DNA of 16,934 nt from an uncultured Bacteroides sp. (GCA_905210875.1 CAJLYN010000022.1:1-16934); one strand, 5' to 3'. Counted from the first letter of the stretch, positions 8,624 through 15,080 are shown. The notes: generated by a model from the sequence alone, not told the origin. Numbers and translations: made by a program.

Positions 8624-9580
8624 ATGATAAAGAATTTGTTGTTTGTTTGTGCTGTATGCCTGCCGGGAGTGCTTAGTGCCCAGTCGGAGAGGGTTGAGTT
8701 GTTGCCTTATGGCGACATGGAGCGATGGACGACTCGCATCATCAAGGAGTCGGCCCTGCTGGGTGGTGCCACCAAGGAGGTGTATCACATAGGACCCGAG
8801 CAGACCATCAACGGAGCCGAGCCTTGGGTGCGGGAGTCGAGCGACTCGCCGTGGGGAGGTTCGAGTGTGTGGGCCAGCCCTGTGGGTATCGACAAGGTGA
8901 GTGTAACCGTCTTTCCCGAGGAGCGTGAGCCGGGAAATAGGTGTGCCCGCCTCGAAGTGCGCAAGGAGACCTGCAAGGCACTCGGTATGGTGAACATTAC
9001 GGTGGTCGCCACCGGTTCGGTGTTTTTGGGTGCCGTAAAAGAGCCTGTGAAGAATGCCAAGAATCCGCAAGGTAAACTCGACCAGGGCATTCCTTTCACC
9101 CAACGTCCCAAAGCGTTGCAACTCGACTATAAATTGCAGTTGGCCGACCAGTTGGTGAAGGCTACCGGCCTCCGCTCATCGGAGATTGAAGGCAAGGACA
9201 ATGCCGAGATAAGTCTCTACCTCATACAGCGCTGGGAAGACGAGGAGGGCAATGTCTATGCCCGCCGGGTGGGTACGGCCTACCACAAGTTTACCGAGTC
9301 TGTTGCCGAGTGGCAGAACGGCTATCGCATACCCATCTATTACGGCGACATCAGTAATGAATCCTGTTACACCCCCGAGATGGCCCTCGTCTTGCCCGAT
9401 GGCCCTCGCTACACGACCAACAGCCGGGGCGAGAATGTGCCCATACAAGTGGTGGGTTGGGCCGACGCCGATGCACAGCCCACGCATCTGATGCTGCGCA
9501 TCTCTTCGGGCGACAAGGGAGCCTTTATAGGTGCTGTGGGTACCTGCTTCTGGATAGACAATGTTTCGCTCGTGTATTGA
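8624..9580 (+). CDS. Secreted PCMD-domain protein, putative carbohydrate-related
   Basis: This 318-residue protein has a signal peptide (residues 1-19, MIKNLLFVCAVCLPGVLSA, then Gln) without a convincing lipobox, so it is likely periplasmic or exported. The rest resembles the PCMD domain (putative carbohydrate metabolism domain, Pfam PF13201) common in Bacteroidota: the opening YGDMERW (29-35), GSVFLG (131-136), GIPFTQRPKALQLDYK (155-170), and the closing FWIDNVSLVY with its jelly-roll-like pattern. The domain occurs in surface or periplasmic proteins near glycan-use genes; its biochemical role is not established, and I assign none. It is transcribed alone, with its own promoter-like element, and is divergent from fabD. 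The family assignment comes from recalled motifs, not a search. Confidence 0.72.
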   Translation: MIKNLLFVCAVCLPGVLSAQSERVELLPYGDMERWTTRIIKESALLGGATKEVYHIGPEQTINGAEPWVRESSDSPWGGSSVWASPVGIDKVSVTVFPEEREPGNRCARLEVRKETCKALGMVNITVVATGSVFLGAVKEPVKNAKNPQGKLDQGIPFTQRPKALQLDYKLQLADQLVKATGLRSSEIEGKDNAEISLYLIQRWEDEEGNVYARRVGTAYHKFTESVAEWQNGYRIPIYYGDISNESCYTPEMALVLPDGPRYTTNSRGENVPIQVVGWADADAQPTHLMLRISSGDKGAFIGAVGTCFWIDNVSLVY

Positions 9581-9637
9581 GCGGTTGGGTGCAAAGGCAC
9601 AGATTGTGTCTCCCTGCCATAGACATGAGAAATATAT

Positions 9638-9674
9638 AAATAACGGGCAGCATAAAATGCTGCCCGTTATTTTA
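9638..9674. terminator. Bidirectional terminator between convergent genes
   Basis: AAATAACGGGCAGCAT (9638-9653) and ATGCTGCCCGTTATTT (9657-9672) form a perfect 16-bp stem with a three-base loop. T-rich tracts follow on both strands: TTA on the plus strand and TTTATATATTT on the minus strand. It serves the PCMD gene (+) and the small secreted-protein gene (-). Its right arm reaches the TAA stop codon of the minus-strand gene (9672-9674), so that transcript has practically no 3' untranslated region. Confidence 0.88.
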
Positions 9675-10370
9675 TCGCTTATGCTGTTTTTCTATTTCTT
9701 TGAGCGTAATCCCAATGACATAATAGTGCGGGAGTCTATCGAAAATCTCTTCTGTCATTTCTGCGGTAATGTTTCCGTAGCATGAGCGGGACATGTTGTG
9801 CTTCTCATCGAAGAAATAAGAGTTGTAGATAATGAGAGGAATTTCTTGTGTTTTTTTCGTTACCGGGGCAATTTCGAATGTGCGAAAATCGTATATGGGT
9901 TTTTTGTTTTGAGGGAGGGCCTCAATTTTTACTTGTTTGTTAATCGACCCAAGAGGACAGCTCATGGTGATGGTCACGGTAGAATCGTTTTCCGGTGTAA
10001 CGTATATACTCATCTGATTTAGGGTCCAATATTTAGCCTTTTTTGAGATGTCGAGGTTAAGAGCCTTTATGAATGCAGCACGTTCATCGGCCTTTTCAGG
10101 CAGGTCTTGCCGGTTTCGTCCTATTTTGAAATTGGCGATACGGTTGGTTTTTTCCCCGAGTCTGTATTCATCGATATAGAAGTTGATATTGTATTCTTTT
10201 TTGTCGAGTTCGCTCAAATCGAAATGGGCTATGTGGATATTCATTTCTTCGAGGACATTTATAATATCTGTATGGGATATCTTGTCGGCTTTTATGCGAG
10301 GCTCTTTTTCTTGGGCATTGACGGGTAATAATAGGCTTGCGAATAATAATGTCAGGAACAGGTGTTTCAT
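9672..10370 (-). CDS. Small exported protein, paralogue A (unrecognised family)
   Basis: I do not recognise this family. The 232-residue product has a clear signal peptide (MKHLFLTLLFASLLLPVNA, cleavage before QEKE) and no lipobox, so it should be exported. It is a divergent paralogue of the two genes just upstream. Shared blocks are a YIDEY stretch near residue 67, PIYDFRTFEIAP near 162, QEIPLIIYNS near 177, SRSCYGNI near 196 and HYYVIGI near 216. The Cys in RSCYG is the only mature Cys common to all three copies. The mature part is rich in Lys/Glu and looks like beta strands with a few helices. Unlike the other two copies it has its own promoter-like element, and its stop codon sits on the terminator arm. 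Confidence 0.85.
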   Translation of the reverse strand: MKHLFLTLLFASLLLPVNAQEKEPRIKADKISHTDIINVLEEMNIHIAHFDLSELDKKEYNINFYIDEYRLGEKTNRIANFKIGRNRQDLPEKADERAAFIKALNLDISKKAKYWTLNQMSIYVTPENDSTVTITMSCPLGSINKQVKIEALPQNKKPIYDFRTFEIAPVTKKTQEIPLIIYNSYFFDEKHNMSRSCYGNITAEMTEEIFDRLPHYYVIGITLKEIEKQHKR

Positions 10371-10434
10371 GATTTCGGGGTGTTTAGATTTTATACAATA
10401 GACGCACGGTAAACAGAAAGGTTACACTCTGCTG

Positions 10435-10442
10435 CAAAATTA
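10435..10442 (-). promoter_or_regulatory. -7 promoter element of paralogue A
   Basis: Minus-strand TAATTTTG fits TAnnTTTG and lies 64 bases upstream of the ATG at 10370. I see no TTTG at the expected -33 distance. It indicates that paralogue A can be transcribed separately from the upstream copies. Confidence 0.5.
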
Positions 10443-10552
10443 GTTTAAATATTTGAAAGCCTGCTACGATGCAATTTGTTTTTTAGACGGGATATTATCC
10501 GCCACCAATGGCCATTGTGCCAGGGTGAGCTGTCCTGACTATGATATGCGGG

Positions 10553-10584
10553 CGAGGGCCGGCAAAATTTCTTGCCGGCTCTCG
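10553..10584. terminator. Strong hairpin after paralogue B
   Basis: CGAGGGCCGGCAA (10553-10565) pairs with TTGCCGGCTCTCG (10572-10584): a 13-bp stem with one G-U or A-C position and a six-base loop. It lies 22 bases beyond the stop of paralogue B, where a terminator is expected. Neither side has a U tract: the minus strand continues CCCGCATATC. It may be a non-canonical terminator, a 3'-end stabilising or processing structure, or a protein-binding palindrome. Confidence 0.5.
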
Positions 10585-10606
10585 ACTGTTGATAAATTGG
10601 AGGAAA

Positions 10607-11302
10607 TTATTTCTCCCGCCTGTCGAGCCGGATACCTATTACATAGTAGTGGGGCGACAACGTGAAGACATCTTCACTCATGCTGCCAGTGATGTCGCCG
10701 TAGCAAGAGCGGCATATGTCGATTTTCGGATCGAACCAGAAGGAATTGTAAATGGCCAAGGGTATCTCCTGCCGTTGTTGGTCGGTAAGAGGTGCTATGG
10801 CGAAGGGGCGGAAATCATAGCGTATCAGCTTGTAGTAATATTGGGGTACGGCTTGCAACCGCACTTCTTTTATCGCATTCCTTCGTGGTGTGCGAATAAC
10901 TATTTTTGAGATACTGTCGTTTTTGGGTACGAGATAGATGCTCATTTTATCAATGTGCCAGCGTGTGGCTTTTCTCGGAACATCGAGATTTTTCTTTTTG
11001 ATAAATTCTTTGCGCTTGTCGGCATCTTCGGGTAGGGGTTGCCAGTTGTCTCCGATGGTAAGTTCGTAGTCGCGTTCTACTTTTTTACCATTCTTGTATT
11101 CGTCGATGTAGAGGGAGAGCTTGTAGGTATCGTTGCGAAGTGTACTTAAATCGTAGTTTACAATTCCTATCCCCATGGCATCAAATACTTCGTCGATGTC
11201 GATGCTGGCGTTTTGGTCGATTTCTATCGACCGTTCTTTTTTTTGCGCCGCCAGCGGGAGAAGAACGGTTGCCAGCAGGCCGATAAGCAACAGGCGTTTC
11301 AT
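10607..11302 (-). CDS. Small exported protein, paralogue B (unrecognised family)
   Basis: This 231-residue protein has a signal peptide (MKRLLLIGLLATVLLPLAA, cleavage before QKKERS) and no lipobox. It belongs to the same unrecognised family as its two neighbours. Family blocks include TYKLSLYIDEY near residue 60, IGDNWQPLPEDADKRKEFI near 83-101, KKNLDVPRK near 103, YDFRPFAIAPLTDQQRQEI near 163, NSFWFD near 186 and RSCYGDI near 199. The first 28 residues equal those of paralogue C, with only two base differences in that stretch, while the mature part differs strongly. It starts 65 bases after paralogue C with no TAnnTTTG element between, so it is probably read from the same transcript as paralogue C and the xylanase gene. 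Function unknown. Confidence 0.86.
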   Translation of the reverse strand: MKRLLLIGLLATVLLPLAAQKKERSIEIDQNASIDIDEVFDAMGIGIVNYDLSTLRNDTYKLSLYIDEYKNGKKVERDYELTIGDNWQPLPEDADKRKEFIKKKNLDVPRKATRWHIDKMSIYLVPKNDSISKIVIRTPRRNAIKEVRLQAVPQYYYKLIRYDFRPFAIAPLTDQQRQEIPLAIYNSFWFDPKIDICRSCYGDITGSMSEDVFTLSPHYYVIGIRLDRREK

Positions 11303-11367
11303 GGTCGTTGTGGTTTTCGGGTTTTCTGATGATTAATGTCGGAGTTTCTTTATTGCAAGAAGAAAAC

Positions 11368-12057
11368 TTATTTCTCCCGCTTGTCGAGTATAAGAACGGG
11401 TACAAAATAGTGATGGGTCAGGCTGAAAAACTCATCGCTCATATCGGGCGAGATATCTCCATAACACGAGCGAGCCATGCCGGCTTCCTTGTCGAACCAG
11501 TTAGAACTGTAAACCGCAAGGGGTATTTCCTGGTGTTTTTGGTCGGTGAGTTGAATCTTATGAAAAGGACGGAAGTCGTATATCGGTTTGCTCTCCTCGG
11601 GCAGAGTTTGTAAATGAACTTCCCTGTAAACTGTGGCGGAGGGTGTATGAAGGACTATTTTTGATGTGCTGTCGTTTAGGGGCACGATATAGACATTTAT
11701 CTCGTCGACGTGCCAACGTTTGGTTTTTCTCGGAACATCGAGATTTTTCTTTCTGATAAATTCTTTGCGCTGGTCGGCATCTTCGGGCAGGAGGTTCCAG
11801 TTGTCTCCGATGATATATCCATCGAATACTCGTTCGAGTTTTTCTCCATTTAGGTATTCGTCGATGTAGAGGGTGAGTTTGTAGGTCTCGTTGCGAAGTG
11901 CGCTCAGGTCGAAGTTTGCAATTTTTACCCCCATAGCATCGAATATGTTGTACACTTTGTCGGTAGGATAGATGATTTCTATCGACCGTTCTTTTTTTTG
12001 CGCCGCCAGCGGGAGAAGAACGGTTGCTAGCAGGCCGATAAGTAACAGGCGTTTCAT
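11368..12057 (-). CDS. Small exported protein, paralogue C (unrecognised family)
   Basis: This 229-residue protein has the same signal peptide as paralogue B (MKRLLLIGLLATVLLPLAA, cleavage before QKKERS). It shares the family blocks TYKLTLYIDEY, IGDNWNLLPEDADQRKEFI, KKNLDVPRK, PIYDFRPFHKIQLTDQKHQ and ARSCYGDI, and ends LDKREK like B (LDRREK). Its distal part departs from the others (HYFVPVLIL instead of HYYVIGIRL). It lies 70 bases downstream of the GH10 gene on the same strand with no clear promoter in the gap, so cotranscription with the xylanase is likely. No catalytic motif is visible, and I do not assign a function. Confidence 0.86.
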   Translation of the reverse strand: MKRLLLIGLLATVLLPLAAQKKERSIEIIYPTDKVYNIFDAMGVKIANFDLSALRNETYKLTLYIDEYLNGEKLERVFDGYIIGDNWNLLPEDADQRKEFIRKKNLDVPRKTKRWHVDEINVYIVPLNDSTSKIVLHTPSATVYREVHLQTLPEESKPIYDFRPFHKIQLTDQKHQEIPLAVYSSNWFDKEAGMARSCYGDISPDMSDEFFSLTHHYFVPVLILDKREK

Positions 12058-12127
12058 GGTTGTTGTGGTTTTCAGGGTTTTGTTATTTCAAAGAAGAGAA
12101 GGATTTTGGGGGAGAATGTGATGCGGG

Positions 12128-13225
12128 TTACTCCGTCAGCGTGTCGATGACCCGGAAGAATGCCTCCTTGGGTTGTTGCAGGGTATCGAAGAGCAGCGGG
12201 TAGTCGCGGCGCCCCTTTACGGGGTGGTTGTTGAGCCAGGTGTGATTGTCGGCGATGCCCCACAGGGTAACCGACGAAATCTTGTCGCTGTTGCGGCGGA
12301 ATACCTCGAAGAAGCGGGCGTAAGCCTCGGCCTGCCGCCGGCTTGTCTCGGCATCGTAGGGGAGGGTGGCTGTGGTTGCTTGGCGGGCGCCGTCGTGATA
12401 GTTGCCGTAGATGGTGAGGTCGAGCTCGGTGATGTGTATGTCGAGTCCCAGCATGGCAAAGGAGTCGACGGCTGCCTGTATCTGTTCGGCGGTAACCGCG
12501 TTGTTCCAGTGGGCCTGCATACCCACACCGTCGATGGGTACCCCCTCGGCCAGCAGTTGGCGCAGCATGGTGAGGGTGCGTTGCAGCTTGTCGGGGTAGA
12601 CGAGGCTGTAATCGTTGTAGAAGAGTTTCATGTCGGGGCGTATGCGATGGGCCGTGCGGAAAGCCCAGGCAATGTAATCGGCTCCGCAGATGCGGTACCA
12701 CGGCGAGTCTTGACGGTAGATACTCCCTTCGCCGTCGCGTTCGGCGATGGCCTCGTTCACGACGTCCCAGCAGAAGACGGTGCTGTCGAAGTGGGTGAGT
12801 ACGGCGCGCATATAGGCTTCGGTGCGGCGGTAGAGTGCAGCCGAGTCGAGGTCGTTGCCGTTCTCGTCTTTGAAAAATGCGGCGGGCGCGTTGTGCCATA
12901 TCAAGGTGTGTCCCCGCACTTTCATGCCGTTTTCGCGGGCAAAGTCGACGATGCGGTCGGCAGCGGCCCAGCGGTAGGTGGCACTGTCGTTGCCCGTCCA
13001 CAGGGCATACATCTTCATGGCATTCTCGGCGGTGAGGGTGTTGACCTGTCTTTTCAGCAGTTCGCCCTCTCGGCCTTGCAGTTGGCGGGGCTCAACGGCG
13101 GCACCTATGTAGAACAGACCGTCGGCGGTGCCGGAGAGTGAGGGTATCGGAGTGTCGGTCTGGGCAAAGAGCGGAGCGCAGCCGCATATCGATACCAGGA
13201 GGATGAGGTGTTGGAATGCATTCAT
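12128..13225 (-). CDS. Secreted endo-1,4-beta-xylanase, GH10 family
   Basis: This is a 365-residue glycoside hydrolase family 10 enzyme, which cleaves internal beta-1,4 xylosidic bonds of xylan by a retaining mechanism. A signal peptide (residues 1-21, ending APLFA before QTD) indicates export. The single TIM-barrel domain fills the rest. Signatures in order: TAENAMKMYALW (65-76), the substrate-site GHTLIWHN (105-112), the acid/base Glu158 in WDVVNEAIAE, FYNDYSLV (202-209), the nucleophile Glu267 in HITELDLT, and WGIADNHTW (322-330). No carbohydrate-binding module is present and no SusC/SusD pair is nearby. It has a good promoter 26 bases upstream and leads a probable transcript with paralogues C and B. 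GH10 membership is secure; activity on xylan is inferred from the family. Confidence 0.95.
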   Translation of the reverse strand: MNAFQHLILLVSICGCAPLFAQTDTPIPSLSGTADGLFYIGAAVEPRQLQGREGELLKRQVNTLTAENAMKMYALWTGNDSATYRWAAADRIVDFARENGMKVRGHTLIWHNAPAAFFKDENGNDLDSAALYRRTEAYMRAVLTHFDSTVFCWDVVNEAIAERDGEGSIYRQDSPWYRICGADYIAWAFRTAHRIRPDMKLFYNDYSLVYPDKLQRTLTMLRQLLAEGVPIDGVGMQAHWNNAVTAEQIQAAVDSFAMLGLDIHITELDLTIYGNYHDGARQATTATLPYDAETSRRQAEAYARFFEVFRRNSDKISSVTLWGIADNHTWLNNHPVKGRRDYPLLFDTLQQPKEAFFRVIDTLTE

Positions 13226-13251
13226 AAGGTTATAAATGTGTAGACGTAATA

Positions 13252-13259
13252 CAAACGTA
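13252..13259 (-). promoter_or_regulatory. -7 promoter element of the GH10 gene
   Basis: Minus-strand TACGTTTG fits TAnnTTTG and lies 26 bases upstream of the GH10 ATG. The T stretch at the expected -33 distance on the minus strand (opposite 13273-13278) is also the U tract of the terminator at 13281-13319, so upstream transcription ends where GH10 transcription begins. Confidence 0.6.
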
Positions 13260-13272
13260 CTGTTTTTTTTAT

Positions 13273-13319
13273 AAAAAAGCGAGGAGAGACCCTTCGAAAA
13301 TAAAGAAGAGCCTCTCCTC
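13273..13319 (-). terminator. Rho-independent terminator upstream of GH10
   Basis: GAGGAGAG (13281-13288) pairs with CTCTCCTC (13312-13319). After a small internal loop, CTTC (13292-13295) pairs with GAAG (13305-13308). Read on the minus strand, the stem is followed by GC and then TTTTTTAT, a canonical U tract. It ends minus-strand transcription coming from the yeiH-like gene and/or the structured element at 13394-13517. On the plus strand no U tract follows. Confidence 0.85.
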
Positions 13320-13343
13320 TGTTGTAACCTTTTTCAATCTTGT

Positions 13344-13368
13344 GGAAAAGAGGTCGAAACCTTTTTCC
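13344..13368 (-). other. Hairpin between the structured element and the terminator
   Basis: GGAAAAGAGG (13344-13353) pairs with CCTTTTTCC (13360-13368) with one bulged base and a six-base loop. It sits between the multi-helix element (13394-13517) and the terminator (13273-13319), so most of the 320-base gap between the yeiH-like gene and GH10 can fold. The strand is inferred from those neighbours. Confidence 0.45.
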
Positions 13369-13393
13369 CTCTGACTTATAACGGAAAAAACAC

Positions 13394-13517
13394 AAAAACT
13401 GTTTAGTCGAGCCCGGATGGGCTACCTGTGTGCGGGTGCATTTTTCCGGGCCCTCTGAATGTAAGACCCGCAAATGGGTCGAAAGTTACATGACCCGGTC
13501 GATATTTAACAGTTTTT
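13394..13517 (-). ncRNA. Candidate structured RNA element closed by a perfect inverted repeat
   Basis: AAAAACTGTT (13394-13403) and AACAGTTTTT (13508-13517) are a perfect 10-bp inverted repeat; TCGA at 13407-13410 and 13499-13502 continues it. Inside, GAGCCCGGA (13409-13417) pairs with 13445-13453, and ATGTAA-GACCC (13459-13469) pairs with GGGTC (13476-13480) and TTACAT (13486-13491). The arm 13446-13452 can pair instead with GACCCGG (13492-13498), so two helices exclude each other. Two positions in these helices are G-U on the minus strand but A-C on the plus strand, which favours a minus-strand RNA. On that strand the closing arm runs into TTTTTGTGTTTTTT. It does not match a riboswitch or other RNA I know. 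It could be a yeiH 3'-end element, a GH10 leader switch or a separate small RNA. Confidence 0.4.
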
Positions 13518-13545
13518 ACCGAAATCGTTTTCTCCTGTTATCGGC

Positions 13546-14622
13546 TTAGGATAGGGCCGGTACGAGGTATTTACACAAGGCATATCCGCCGAAGAGGAGC
13601 CACAGGTAGATGATGCCGGCCAGGTAGAAGGGCTTGGCACCGGCCTGTTTGAACTTGTCGATGCTGGTCTCGGCACCGAGGGCGGTCATGGCCATGGTGA
13701 GCAGGAAGTTGTCGAAGCTGTTGATGGCGCTGATACCGGCGGTCATGATGTCGGCGGGAATGAAGGTGAACGATTGCAGCAGGGAGTTGATGGCGATGAC
13801 CAGCAGGAATCCGAACGCAAACCAGGGAACCGATATCTTGCTCTTTCCGTCGGCGGCAACATCGGTGTGGCGGGCACGGCGCACACGGGCTATGATGTAG
13901 CTCATGATGAGCAGTACGGGGGCCAGCATCATGACACGAATCATCTTGGTGATGGTGGCCTGGTCGGCCAGGTGCAGGGCGCCGTCGGGGTCCATGGCGT
14001 TGCCGGCGCCTACCACGTGGGCTACCTCATGCAGTGTGGCACCGGAGTAGATGGCCATCTCCTGAGCCGAGAGGTCGAAGATGCCGGCACGGTAGAGAAT
14101 GGGGTAAAGAAACATCGAGAGCGTACCGAAGATGACTACCGTCGACACGGCGATGGCGGTCTTGTGCGGGGCACATTTCACAACGGGCTCGGCTCCCAGT
14201 ACGGCGGCTGCTCCGCAGATGGCGCTACCGGTCGATACCATGAGCGAGGTTTTCTCGTCCATTTTCAGCAGTCGCCCGGTCACGACGCCCAGGAGCAGGG
14301 TGATGAAGATGACGATGACATCGATGATGATGGCCGGGAGGCCGATGGCAAGCACTTGTTGGAACGTGAGACGGAATCCGTAGAGAACGATACCCGTGCG
14401 CAGAATCTGCTTGGTGCAGAACTTGATGCCGGGAACCCAGGTCTCGGGAATGTAGTTGCGCAGGCTGTTGGCGTAGAGCATACCCAGAATGATACCTACG
14501 ATGAGGGGACTGAGCGACAGGTCTTTTACCCATTGGAATTCGCTGATGTAAAAGGCCGAGAACGAAAACAGAGCGATGAGGAGAATGCCATGCGAGACGG
14601 CAGCTTTCTGTTCGGAAATCAT
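13546..14622 (-). CDS. YeiH/UPF0324 family membrane protein, putative sulfate exporter
   Basis: This 358-residue inner-membrane protein has about ten hydrophobic segments and fits the conserved YeiH-type family (Pfam PF03601), usually annotated 'putative sulfate exporter family transporter' on thin experimental grounds. Family signatures are SPLIVGIILGMLYAN (38-52), GSAICGAAA (132-140), GATLHEVAHVVGAG (194-207), MIRVMMLAPVLL (227-238) and SFDNFLLTMAMTALG near residue 300. The length is normal. The start at 14622 gives a short cytosolic N-terminus before the first helix and lies 28 bases after a TAnnTTTG element. It has no obvious functional partner; the P-type ATPase gene is divergent. I am confident of the family; the substrate is unknown. 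Confidence 0.9.
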   Translation of the reverse strand: MISEQKAAVSHGILLIALFSFSAFYISEFQWVKDLSLSPLIVGIILGMLYANSLRNYIPETWVPGIKFCTKQILRTGIVLYGFRLTFQQVLAIGLPAIIIDVIVIFITLLLGVVTGRLLKMDEKTSLMVSTGSAICGAAAVLGAEPVVKCAPHKTAIAVSTVVIFGTLSMFLYPILYRAGIFDLSAQEMAIYSGATLHEVAHVVGAGNAMDPDGALHLADQATITKMIRVMMLAPVLLIMSYIIARVRRARHTDVAADGKSKISVPWFAFGFLLVIAINSLLQSFTFIPADIMTAGISAINSFDNFLLTMAMTALGAETSIDKFKQAGAKPFYLAGIIYLWLLFGGYALCKYLVPALS

Positions 14623-14650
14623 AAAAATGCAGAATTAAAATTTGAAGCCG

Positions 14651-14658
14651 CAAAATTA
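14651..14658 (-). promoter_or_regulatory. -7 promoter element of the yeiH-like gene
   Basis: Minus-strand TAATTTTG fits TAnnTTTG and lies 28 bases upstream of the ATG at 14622. No distinct -33 element is seen. This is the left edge of the 458-base gap between the yeiH-like gene and the P-type ATPase gene. Confidence 0.55.
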
Positions 14659-14798
14659 CGAAAAAAATGAAATAGAGCAGAGCCGTAGGGCGAATGTGTA
14701 CAGAAAAATTCATTTACCTTGGTCGAAAGACTCTGCCCACAGTCCGATATTTCACAGAAAAGAGACGGTTTTGTCATCATATTGTTACAAAACACTTC

Positions 14799-14955
14799 TA
14801 CCTTTGCTCACGAAAAAAAGGAGGACGAAAGGTTTGTGAGATTCTGTTTTTAGGTTTCGTAGGAGTCATTTCCTCCTTTGACAGGTAAAGGATTGTTATT
14901 GTTTTTTCGTTATAGTGTGTTGAAGGAGCTTCTCTGTCGAAGAGCGGCTCTTTTG
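14799..14955 (+). ncRNA. Candidate small RNA or separately terminated leader
   Basis: TACCTTTG (14799-14806) fits the -7 consensus TAnnTTTG, but no start codon with a convincing protein follows. Downstream, AAAGGAGGA (14817-14825) pairs with TCCTCCTTT (14871-14879), and ACGAAA (14825-14830) can pair with TTTCGT (14855-14860). A terminator-like hairpin follows at 14923-14953 with a TTTTGTTG tail. Together they outline a transcript of about 140 bases between the yeiH-like gene and the ATPase gene. A longer ATPase leader that is attenuated at the hairpin is equally possible. Each part is weak; the order of the parts makes the case. Confidence 0.3.
14923..14955 (+). terminator. Terminator-like hairpin before the P-type ATPase promoter
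   Basis: AAGGAGC (14923-14929) pairs with GCTCTTT (14947-14953) with one G-U pair, and TTC (14930-14932) with GAA (14939-14941) inside. Alternatively AAGAG/CTCTT (14940-14944/14948-14952) forms a compact hairpin. TTTTGTTG follows either form. It would end a transcript starting near 14813, or insulate the ATPase promoter. Confidence 0.45.
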
Positions 14956-15010
14956 TTGTGTGTAAACAGATGTTACAATCCTGTTACAAAATATTGTTTA
15001 ACGACTTGGT

Positions 15011-15026
15011 GGCAAACAGTTTTGCC
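15011..15026. promoter_or_regulatory. Inverted repeat at the ATPase promoter, possible operator
   Basis: GGCAAA (15011-15016) and TTTGCC (15021-15026) flank a four-base spacer, just upstream of the -7 element at 15037. A regulator bound here would cover the -33 region. It is short and could arise by chance. Confidence 0.25.
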
Positions 15027-15036
15027 CGAAATAGCG

Positions 15037-15044
15037 TATATTTG
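15037..15044 (+). promoter_or_regulatory. -7 promoter element of the P-type ATPase gene
   Basis: TATATTTG fits TAnnTTTG and ends 36 bases before the ATG at 15081. The upstream TTTG at 15021-15024 is nearer than usual for a -33 element. Confidence 0.55.
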
Positions 15045-15080
15045 CAAGACGTAATCTTTAAAAACAACAATTTGCGTAAA

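Noticed and set aside
10453..10909. Small plus-strand open frames opposite and beside paralogue B
   Set aside because: They overlap the paralogue B coding region or the 13-bp hairpin and show no protein-like features.
12072..13001. Second open frame on the same strand as GH10
   Set aside because: The product is rich in Arg, His and Pro, has no domain, and overlaps a GH10 frame with both catalytic glutamates.
12173..13141. Long open frame of 322 codons antisense to the GH10 gene
   Set aside because: It is low-complexity Gly/Val-rich translation opposite a well-supported catalytic domain, without a promoter or family features.
13394..13517. tRNA, tmRNA, RNase P, SRP or 6S RNA gene
   Set aside because: No cloverleaf with a T-loop sequence, no tmRNA 5' end, and no RNase P or SRP conserved blocks are visible on either strand.
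13774..14670. Open frame of 298 codons antisense to the yeiH-like gene
   Set aside because: Composition is Gly/Asp-rich without structure or motif. The yeiH-like frame explains the region.
14694..14888. Small plus-strand open frame of 64 codons in the gap before the ATPase gene
   Set aside because: It crosses the promoter-like element and the inverted repeat, has no recognisable domain, and no ribosome binding site is evident.
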